This document shows positions 22,742 to 28,524 of a stretch of DNA of 28,524 nt, in pieces. A model generated the notes under the pieces. It was not told where the DNA came from, searched no databases, and worked only from the letters and a program-made list of their open reading frames with translations. The position numbers and the translations under genes are program-made. Numbering within the stretch: position 1 is the first letter of the stretch; every line of letters starts with the position of its first letter. The stretch is from contig CAYOAF010000178.1 of NCBI GenBank assembly GCA_964401855.1, positions 1 to 28,524 on the forward strand, given 5' to 3'. Source of the stretch: CAJWBT01 sp964401855. Its GTDB lineage: Bacteria; Chloroflexota; Dehalococcoidia; Lucifugimonadales; UBA3495.

Positions 22742-24181
22742 ATGACCGGAGATGAGTACCGCCAGAGTTTGAAGCGCCTCAAGCGCCCTGTTTACGCCAT
22801 GGGAGAACTGGTAGACGACGTCACCAGCCACTCCCTCTTTCGGGACCACATCAACTGCGTTGCCCTCACCTACGACCTGGCCCACGACCCTCAGCACCAG
22901 GAGATGATGACCGCTACCTCTCACTTCACGGGCAAGCGCATCAACCGCTTTACCCACATCCAGCAGAATACCGAAGACCTGATGGTGAAGATCCGGATGC
23001 TGCGGGTTCTGGGCCAGCTTACGGGAAGCTGTTTCCAACGATGCGCCGGACTCGATGCCCTCAACGCGTTGTACAACGCCACTTACCAGGTAGACCAGAA
23101 GTATGGCACCGCGTACCACCGGCGCGCCCGCGCCTTCGTGGAGCACATCCAGGATACGGACTTGATGTGTGAAGGTGCGATGTCCGACCCCAAGGGCGAC
23201 CGAAGCCTGCGCCCCAGCCAGCAAACCGACCCGGACATGTATCTGCACGTGGTGGAACGCCGGGATGATGGCATCGTGGTCCGGGGAGCCAAGCTCCACC
23301 AGACGGGCGCCGTCAATTCCAACGAGATCATTGTCATGCCGACCACCGCCCTGCGCGAGGAGGACAAAGACTACGCCGTCGCCTTCGCCGTGCCTTCCGA
23401 TACGCCGGGCCTAGTGTTCATCTTCGGCCGCCAGACCGACGACCAGCGCAAGCTGAACGGGGGGCTGGATGAAGGGAACCACCGCTACGGCTACACCGGC
23501 GGCGAGGCCATTGTGGTCTTCAACGATGTCTTCGTTCCCTGGGAACGGGTTTTCCTCGATGGCGAGTACGATTTCGCGCTGGTGATGCTGGAGTACTTTT
23601 CCTGCTACCACCGTACCAACTACGGCGCCTGCAAGGCGGGGGTAGCCGACGTGCTCATCGGGGCCACCGCCCAACTCACCGAGTACAACGGGGTGGCCGG
23701 CAACGCCCTGGTGCGGGACAAGCTGGTGGAGATGGTGCACCTGTCGGAGACCCTGTATGCCTGCGCCACCGGAGCGTCGGCCACGGGCTGCGCCACCGCT
23801 GCCGGGGGCTGGTTCGTAAATCCTACCATGGCCAACGTTACCAAGCTGAACACGGGGCGGTTCACCTACGATCTGCTCCGGCTGGCCCACGACCTGGCGG
23901 GCGGCGGCGTCGCCACGATGCCTTCAGAGCGGGACCTGAACCACCCGGAAGTGGGGAAGTACCTGGAGAAATACCTGATGGGCGCCGGCGGGGTCCCTGC
24001 GAAGTACCGGATGCGGCTGTTCCGCATCCTGGAGGCCATGTCGGCATGCCCGGTCATGATAGAGGCGGTGCACGGCGCCGGTTCTCCCGTGACCCAGCGG
24101 ATTCCCCTGCTACGAGGGGCAAACCTGGACGAGAAGAAGGCGATGGCCCGGGACCTGGCGGACATTCCAGGGGCTGAATAG
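22742..24181 (+). CDS. abfD: 4-hydroxybutyryl-CoA dehydratase / vinylacetyl-CoA delta-isomerase
   Basis: [4Fe-4S]- and FAD-containing enzyme that dehydrates 4-hydroxybutyryl-CoA to crotonyl-CoA by a ketyl radical route, used in aminobutyrate fermentation and in archaeal 4-hydroxybutyrate CO2-fixation cycles. The 479-residue protein aligns almost end to end with Clostridium aminobutyricum AbfD, mostly at a constant offset of -2. Cluster ligands C97 and C101 (GSCFQRCAG), H290 and C297 (CYHRTNYGACKAG) are all present, as are T188 (HQTG), E255, Y294 and K298, and the C-terminal Glu of IEAVHGAGSP (E441). GGAGGTGA lies 7 nt before the ATG at 22742; an adjacent TTG at 22739 is less likely. Other HpaB-family flavin monooxygenases lack these ligands. 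No other 4-hydroxybutyrate gene is recognisable nearby. Confidence 0.93.
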   Translation: MTGDEYRQSLKRLKRPVYAMGELVDDVTSHSLFRDHINCVALTYDLAHDPQHQEMMTATSHFTGKRINRFTHIQQNTEDLMVKIRMLRVLGQLTGSCFQRCAGLDALNALYNATYQVDQKYGTAYHRRARAFVEHIQDTDLMCEGAMSDPKGDRSLRPSQQTDPDMYLHVVERRDDGIVVRGAKLHQTGAVNSNEIIVMPTTALREEDKDYAVAFAVPSDTPGLVFIFGRQTDDQRKLNGGLDEGNHRYGYTGGEAIVVFNDVFVPWERVFLDGEYDFALVMLEYFSCYHRTNYGACKAGVADVLIGATAQLTEYNGVAGNALVRDKLVEMVHLSETLYACATGASATGCATAAGGWFVNPTMANVTKLNTGRFTYDLLRLAHDLAGGGVATMPSERDLNHPEVGKYLEKYLMGAGGVPAKYRMRLFRILEAMSACPVMIEAVHGAGSPVTQRIPLLRGANLDEKKAMARDLADIPGAE

Positions 24182-24297
24182 CCCCAGACATGAGGGCTAT
24201 GACGCGGGGCGCAGGAGCCCGGGACCTTGGCGAGGACCGGAGAGATGCAGATGGAACGAATGATGGACGTTAGCAGGAATACCGGAGCCTGACCCAT

Positions 24298-25392
24298 ATG
24301 CTAGCGGTAATCCTGTGGGTCAACAGGCGCAGAGCCAGGGTATTGGGAGTCCTGGGATTCCTGGTCCCGACCAGCATGGCCCTGTTCTTCGGTATTTCTT
24401 CGCTGGGCGAAAAAAACGCGGGACTCGGCTATGAAATCGTGAACGAAGTCGATGTCCTTGATGTCCGCAGCTCCGTGGAACAACTCAGGATCACCTTCCA
24501 AGAGCAAGATATTCAGGAGAACAACCTGAACCTTCGGATCTATACCATCCGCGTGAAGAACACCGGAGAAGTCGACATCTTGCAGTCCTACTTCGACCAA
24601 GATGTGCCCTGGGGTGCCAGGGTCACGAATGGCAAAGCGATTGAAGCGAAAACCGTTGGAGGAAGCTCCGAGTACCTGAGGACAAAGGTGAACCCGCAGG
24701 TGGCAAGTGAAGAGTTCGTGGAGTTCTCGCGGGCGATCATCGAGAAAGGCGCGTTCCTGACCTTTGACCTGTTGGTCCTCCACACGAAAGGCGAGCCATC
24801 GGATATCAAGGCAACGGGCAAGATTGCTGGGATAGATGAGATACCAGTCACCAGGGTCCCTACCAAGGACTCCGAGTCCGGCTTCTTTTCAGACGTGTTT
24901 CCGGGGTCGTGGCCGGTTCAACTGGTTCGGTTTGCCGCTTACGTGGCCGGTGCGGCCCTATTGCTCTTCGTGGTTGCGTTTCCGTTCATGATACAACAGG
25001 GCATTGCGGGAAGAAGACGGGAGAAAGGTGCGGCCAGGTCGGGCGCACTGACGGGAATGGAACATGAAGCCCAACGCAAGCTGCTGACGGCCGTCTACCG
25101 GGTGGAGGGGAATGAGGGATTGAAACGTCTCAGAGAATACCTGAGCAAGCTCCATGGAACCCCCTCAGAGCCGGAGGCGGCTTCGGAACACTATGCTGCC
25201 TCAACTGAAGAAGGGCGGCTATGGAACCTCGTGCCTTCTCACATGTCCGCCCGCCGGCTCGAACGGGTCGGCGCCATCAAACGTGCGATGGACGGCATCG
25301 AGGTGGACGCCCAGTTTCTCATGTCCCTCGATGCATTCCTTAAAGAGTTGGGCGTAGAAGTACCGGCATCCTACGAGGAGAAGCTGACGTGA
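24298..25392 (+). CDS. Hypothetical two-TM membrane protein
   Basis: 364 residues, no named family recognised. Membrane segments: residues about 14-36 (RVLGVLGFLVPTSMALFFGI) and about 207-233 (LVRFAAYVAGAALLLFVVAF). Between them is an exported, beta-rich domain of about 170 residues (LRITFQEQDI...LRIYTIRVKNTGEVDI), reminiscent of small domains found between two TM helices in hypothetical proteins; after TM2 comes a basic then helical cytoplasmic region (RRREKGAARSG... to the end). The ATG has only a distant GGAG upstream. Its stop overlaps the GTG of the enolase-superfamily gene (GTGA), so the two are translationally coupled even though their functions look unrelated. Possibly a sensor or scaffold; this is a guess. 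Confidence 0.75.
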   Translation: MLAVILWVNRRRARVLGVLGFLVPTSMALFFGISSLGEKNAGLGYEIVNEVDVLDVRSSVEQLRITFQEQDIQENNLNLRIYTIRVKNTGEVDILQSYFDQDVPWGARVTNGKAIEAKTVGGSSEYLRTKVNPQVASEEFVEFSRAIIEKGAFLTFDLLVLHTKGEPSDIKATGKIAGIDEIPVTRVPTKDSESGFFSDVFPGSWPVQLVRFAAYVAGAALLLFVVAFPFMIQQGIAGRRREKGAARSGALTGMEHEAQRKLLTAVYRVEGNEGLKRLREYLSKLHGTPSEPEAASEHYAASTEEGRLWNLVPSHMSARRLERVGAIKRAMDGIEVDAQFLMSLDAFLKELGVEVPASYEEKLT

Positions 25393-26489
25393 AAATCACC
25401 GATCTGAGCGTGACGCTCTTCAACTGGAAAAGCGAGCCATGGAACGTTGGGGCCGGCCCGTTCGGGGGGCAGAGGCTGCTGGGGGTCGTGACGGTAGATA
25501 CCGACGAGGGGGTGGAAGGTCACTCGTTCTTGGGGTCTTCCAGGCAGGGAGCAGATTCCTTCGTAGGTCATCTTATGGAATTCCTCAAGCCTCGATTGCT
25601 GGGCCTGAATCCGCTGGACATAGGCGCCATCTGGCCCATGATGTGGAAACAAAATCGCTCGGTGGCGACCAACACCATCGGGGCGGTGGACGTGGCCCTG
25701 TGGGACATAGCGGGCAAGGTTGCCGGCCTGCCCATCCACCGGCTGCTGGGCACCTGCCGGGACCGGGTGCCGGCCTACGCCAGCTCCGCGTGGCTGGCTT
25801 CACCCGAAGAATACGCCGAGGAGGGCCTCCACTTCCGTTCCCTCGGCTGGCCCGCCTACAAGATCCATCCCCATGGAGTACCCAAGGAGGACATCGAGAT
25901 TTGCCGGAAGGTCCGGGGCGCCGTCGGCGGCGACATGGTCCTGATGCTCGACTCGATGTGGGCCTACGGCTACGAGGATGCCCTCCGCGTTGGCCGCGCC
26001 ATCGAGGATTTGAATTACTTCTGGTATGAGGACCCGCTGGCCGAAGAGGACCTGTTCAACTATGTGAAACTCAACAGCAAGTTGGACATCCCGATCCTCT
26101 CCACCGAGTACGTCCCTGGGCGGCTCTACGGCATGGCCCAGTGGATAGTGGCGGGAGCCACCGACATTCTCCGAGGGGACGTCGCCGTCTCGGGCGGGAT
26201 CACGCCTCAGGTGAAGATCGCCCATCTAGCCGAGGCGTTTCGGATGAAGTGCGAGTTGCACCACGGGGGAAACTCGCTGAACAACGTGGCCAACCTCCAC
26301 ATAACCATGGCAGTGAACAACTGCGACTACTACGAGGTGTTCCCCTGCAGCGGGGCCAACAAGTACGGTCTGGTGGAAGACATAGAGGTCGACGGCCAGG
26401 GGCTGGTCTACGCCCCGCAGAAGCCGGGCCTGGGTTACGACATCGACTGGGACCTGGTGGAACGGGAAAAGGTGCAGGTGGTTAGCTGA
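25389..26489 (+). CDS. Mandelate racemase/muconate lactonizing enzyme family protein
   Basis: Complete 366-residue enolase-superfamily enzyme with a GTG start overlapping the previous stop (GTGA). The N-terminal capping domain (residues 1-125) ends in GAVDVALWDIAGKVAGLP. The barrel shows the lysine segment YKIHPHG (a K-x-H rather than K-x-K pair), metal ligands in LMLDSMW, WYEDP and LSTEY, the Asp of LRGDVAVSGG and the His of CELHHGGNS, which would form the His/Asp general base of mandelate racemase-type enzymes. Substrate is probably a hydroxy-acid or sugar acid. It differs clearly from the family member at 1-1161 (different Lys segment and His motif), so it is not a recent duplicate. Confidence 0.93.
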   Translation: MKITDLSVTLFNWKSEPWNVGAGPFGGQRLLGVVTVDTDEGVEGHSFLGSSRQGADSFVGHLMEFLKPRLLGLNPLDIGAIWPMMWKQNRSVATNTIGAVDVALWDIAGKVAGLPIHRLLGTCRDRVPAYASSAWLASPEEYAEEGLHFRSLGWPAYKIHPHGVPKEDIEICRKVRGAVGGDMVLMLDSMWAYGYEDALRVGRAIEDLNYFWYEDPLAEEDLFNYVKLNSKLDIPILSTEYVPGRLYGMAQWIVAGATDILRGDVAVSGGITPQVKIAHLAEAFRMKCELHHGGNSLNNVANLHITMAVNNCDYYEVFPCSGANKYGLVEDIEVDGQGLVYAPQKPGLGYDIDWDLVEREKVQVVS

Positions 26490-26636
26490 GCCTGGGGGTA
26501 TCAGTGGTGGAGGGCGCGGCTATTGCGCGACGGGAGAGCCGCAATGAAGACCTCGGGGGGGGTGGTAGATAGGGGAAGCTAATATGGTTGATGCCCAGGC
26601 ACATGACGCGACAGTCTTCGGTGCGGGGCGTCACAA

Positions 26637-26669
26637 GCAGGGTTTCAGTCCACGACCCGCTGCTTAGAA
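26637..26669 (-). repeat. Degenerate tRNA-Arg 3'-half fragment (right of AbfD cluster)
   Basis: The minus strand contains TTCTAAGCAGCGGGTCG (26653-26669), identical over 17 nt to the anticodon loop, anticodon stem 3' strand and variable region of tRNA-Arg(TCT) at 17815-17890. It is followed by a decayed T arm (GG-ACTGAAACC with a 1-nt deletion). Nothing resembling the tRNA 5' half precedes it. Similarity starts at the anticodon loop. It lies in the otherwise empty 26490-26711 gap, just past the amidohydrolase stop. Confidence 0.6.
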
Positions 26670-26711
26670 AAGAGGTCCCTACATGTTCGGCAGATATCCC
26701 TTACCCCCGGT

Positions 26712-27737
26712 TCACACCTCCACCCGGTAAATCCGAACGGCGTTGTCGTGGAACATGGCGGCGCGCTCGATGTCCGAATAGCCCTCGGACAACCGCTTGA
26801 AGGCGTTGTACAGCACGTTGTAGGAGTACCCCACCTTGTCGACCGGGAAGTTGCTTTCGAACATGCACCGGCTGGGGCCGAACTGCTCGATGCAGTAGTT
26901 CATGAAGGGGGCCATGGACTCGGCTAGCTCCTCCGACCCGATGGGCTTGGTCCGGGCGTACCAGTCGAAACCGGTGCGGGGCATTCCGATGCCGCCCAGT
27001 TTGACGTTGACGTTGGGGCAAGCCGCCACGTCGGCGATGCCGCTCCTCCAGGTGGCCAGCACTTCGTCGTCCCGGTTGGCGTAGGGGCCGACCCGCAGCA
27101 AACCCCCGATGTGGCACAGGATGATGTTCAGGTCGGGCACGGCCCTGGCGAAAGCCGCCAGCTCGGGCAGCTGCGGGAAGTACAGCCAGCTATCCAGGGT
27201 CAAACCCATGCCCGCCAGCACCCGGGCGCCGGACCGGAAATTGTCGCTGCCTAGCTGGCCCGGCATGTTGTAAGCGGAGGTGTTCTCCACCTCCGGGTGG
27301 GGGTCCCAGGTAACAGTGTGGCGGATACCGCGAAACCGGTTGGGGCTGGCCGCCCGCAACGATTCCAGCACCGGCCGGACATCGTCGCCCAGGTTCAGGT
27401 TGGCGTGGCCGACGATAGACGCCGCGGCCCGGCTGGGACCGTAGACACCGCTCGCGCTGGCAGCGGCCAGACCCTGGACGAACTCGACTTCACCAACGGG
27501 ACGCATCTCCTCCAGTCCATGGGAGCGATACATCGATCTTGCCTCGACAAACACGGTGGAGCGCACGTTGTGGCCGCTGTTGATGTCGGCGATCAGCTCG
27601 GGTAGAAGATACCGTTGGTAGGGAAGCCGCGAGGTCCGGAAGTCCCAGAAGTGGTGATGGGGATCGCAGATGGGAATCTCCGGCTCTAGGGTAGGTTCCT
27701 GGGTCAATGCGAGCCAGTCATTTCCTCCAAATGGCAT
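26712..27737 (-). CDS. Amidohydrolase family 2 (TIM-barrel) protein
   Basis: 341-residue metal-dependent hydrolase/lactonase/decarboxylase-type barrel (Amidohydro_2). Motifs: ICDPHHHFWD (metal-binding H27 and H29), FRGIRHTVTW, ILCHIGG (H209), VKLGGIGMP, and CMFESNFPVDK near the C-terminus. The last motif has Asn at the position where many relatives have the metal Asp (G-S-D-W-P); this ESNFPVDK form is common in an uncharacterised subfamily. GGAGG lies 7 nt before the ATG. Relatives hydrolyse sugar lactones or decarboxylate aromatic acids; substrate here is unknown. It stands alone and is bracketed by two fragments of the tRNA-Arg 3' half in the same orientation. Confidence 0.92.
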   Translation of the reverse strand: MPFGGNDWLALTQEPTLEPEIPICDPHHHFWDFRTSRLPYQRYLLPELIADINSGHNVRSTVFVEARSMYRSHGLEEMRPVGEVEFVQGLAAASASGVYGPSRAAASIVGHANLNLGDDVRPVLESLRAASPNRFRGIRHTVTWDPHPEVENTSAYNMPGQLGSDNFRSGARVLAGMGLTLDSWLYFPQLPELAAFARAVPDLNIILCHIGGLLRVGPYANRDDEVLATWRSGIADVAACPNVNVKLGGIGMPRTGFDWYARTKPIGSEELAESMAPFMNYCIEQFGPSRCMFESNFPVDKVGYSYNVLYNAFKRLSEGYSDIERAAMFHDNAVRIYRVEV

Positions 27738-27852
27738 GATGGAGCCTCCGTTGCAGTATTTGGCGGCCCGTTAACAGCCCGCCGCCGGAATGCGGCCGGA
27801 TAGGTGTAGCTGCGCTACGAGCGCCGCCCCCGGCGCAAGAGAGGGGATGCGG

Positions 27853-27895
27853 CTTCTCAGGCAGGTTTCGAACCCGCAACCCGCTGTTTGGAAGG
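27853..27895 (-). repeat. Degenerate tRNA-Arg 3'-half fragment (left of the permease)
   Basis: The minus strand reads CTTCCAAACAGCGGGTTGCG, then GGTTCGAAACCTGCC and CTGAGA. This aligns with tRNA-Arg(TCT) from the anticodon loop through the T arm into the acceptor 3' strand, with about six differences in some 43 nt. The T arm is nearly intact. The DNA upstream cannot form a D arm or the 5' anticodon stem, so it is not a complete tRNA. It lies on the 5' side of the amidohydrolase gene, in direct orientation with the fragment at 26637-26669. Confidence 0.7.
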
Positions 27896-28017
27896 TCATT
27901 TCTCCAATTCGAGATGGATGAAGTCAACTTGCTGCACGGGTCGCTATCTACGGCGGTTGCGAATCAGGCCAATTAACCACACATTCAAAACTCGTCTCGT
28001 TCCGCTCGACACCGGCA

Positions 28018-28206
28018 TTGGAGGCCGTCGAAGTCGTGGAGGTCCCACAAACTATCCCTGCCTCAGGCGCGGGACCGTTCCTTGACCCCGGGTCCGGCAT
28101 CGAGGTGCATGTTCGGTGCGGGCTGGAAACCCTCGTCGGAGAGTTCCATGCCGAGATATGTGAGGCTCTATTCGACCAGCTATACGAGGAAGGCGAGGAG
28201 AGATGA
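28018..28206 (+). CDS. Possible small ORF of unknown function
   Basis: The frame is open from 27922 to 28206; the C-terminal part reads CGLETLVGEFHAEICEALFD followed by QLYEEGEER, an acidic helical sequence that looks protein-like. A TTG at 28018 is a possible start, but no convincing ribosome site is seen. It could be the tail of a decayed gene or chance. The rest of 27738-28228 holds only the tRNA-half fragment. Confidence 0.22.
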   Translation: MEAVEVVEVPQTIPASGAGPFLDPGSGIEVHVRCGLETLVGEFHAEICEALFDQLYEEGEER

Positions 28207-28228
28207 GAGCGGCCGGCTCCGGCAAGGC

Positions 28229-28524
28229 TTACACCCGCCGCAGCTTGGGGTCCAGGGCATCCCTCAGCCAGTCCCCAAGATAATTAAAGGCCGATACCAC
28301 TATGGTGATTGCCAGGCCCGGGAAGAGGGACAGCCACCAGGTGTTGAGAATCTCGGTTCGCCCTTCGGCCACCATGATGCCCCAGGCCGGGGCCCCCGGC
28401 GGCAGCCCCAGCCCCAGAAAGCTGAGGGAGGCCTCCAGCAGAACAACCTGACCTATTAGAATACTGGTTACCACCATCAGAGTGTTGACGGTATTGGGGA
28501 GAATGTGACGCCACAGACTGATTA
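28229..28524 (-). CDS. ABC transporter permease, DppC/OppC type (5' end outside window)
   Basis: The C-terminal ~98 residues of a dipeptide/oligopeptide/nickel-type (BPD_transp_1) inner-membrane permease. The frame stays open to the window edge, reading LWRHILPNTVNTLMVVTSIL before the ATG at 28477, so that ATG is internal. Characteristic segments: the coupling-loop end HILPN, then LLEASLSFLGLGLPPGAPAW and the final TM with SAFNYLGDWLRDALDPKLRR, the usual DppC ending. In the family this subunit pairs with a DppB-type permease, ATPases and a periplasmic binding protein, expected beyond the right edge. It may import a peptide or other small substrate. Confidence 0.9.
   Translation of the reverse strand, partial: ISLWRHILPNTVNTLMVVTSILIGQVVLLEASLSFLGLGLPPGAPAWGIMVAEGRTEILNTWWLSLFPGLAITIVVSAFNYLGDWLRDALDPKLRRV

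Noticed and set aside
27853..27950. Complete tRNA on the minus strand
   Set aside because: The T arm and half of the anticodon arm are present, but the 5' anticodon stem, D arm and 5' acceptor strand cannot be formed.
1..28524. CRISPR arrays, rRNA, transposase or integrase genes, phage genes
   Set aside because: None was seen. The repeats present are single short palindromic elements, and no recombinase motif occurs in any supported frame.

Overview
This is a G+C-rich bacterial accessory-metabolism region, most likely from a Chloroflexota genome of the Dehalococcoidia/SAR202 type. That placement is an inference. It rests on the gene repertoire (five class III CoA-transferases, two enolase-superfamily enzymes, crotonases, a Thr/Pro-rich lipoprotein with TolB-like repeats) and on two short palindromic repeat families; no ribosomal or taxonomic marker gene is present. 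Nearly every gene is a small-molecule catabolic enzyme, set out as short modules on alternating strands.

Layout. (1) 1-1161 (+): 3' part of a mandelate racemase/muconate lactonizing-type enzyme. (2) 1232-4632 (-): a 53-residue SEC-C zinc protein, then crotonase, CaiB/BaiF CoA-transferase and a second crotonase lacking both catalytic glutamates. (3) 4943-7396 (+): tandemly duplicated CaiB/BaiF genes. (4) 7577-9720: a decayed zone with an amber-interrupted small ORF, a stop-containing beta-propeller remnant, and a lipoprotein gene split by a frameshift (both on -). (5) 10384-12054 (+): ThDP-dependent enzyme ending at a strong hairpin terminator. (6) 12421-17518 (-): arylmalonate decarboxylase/maleate isomerase-like protein, two tandem-duplicated FAD dehydrogenases overlapping by 7 nt, and two hot-dog (MaoC-like) proteins. 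(7) 17815-17890 (+): tRNA-Arg(TCT). (8) 18273-26489 (+): two CaiB/BaiF genes, a broken CinA-like gene, an MFS exporter with its own terminator, a 4-hydroxybutyryl-CoA dehydratase with all cofactor ligands, a two-TM protein and an overlapping enolase-superfamily enzyme. (9) 26712-27737 (-): amidohydrolase, bracketed by two degenerate 3' halves of the tRNA-Arg gene. (10) 28229-28524 (-): C-terminus of a DppC/OppC-type permease.

How the genes may work together. CoA-transferases could activate carboxylic acids; crotonases, hot-dog proteins and the AbfD-type dehydratase would hydrate, dehydrate or isomerise the acyl-CoAs; flavoproteins would desaturate; enolase-superfamily and amidohydrolase enzymes would handle hydroxy-acids, sugar acids or lactones; the permease would import substrate. 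No single known pathway is complete, and substrates cannot be read from sequence. The best leads are the tRNA-half repeats around the amidohydrolase, the complete AbfD, the systematic active-site substitutions among the CoA-transferases and crotonases, and the miniature SEC-C protein.
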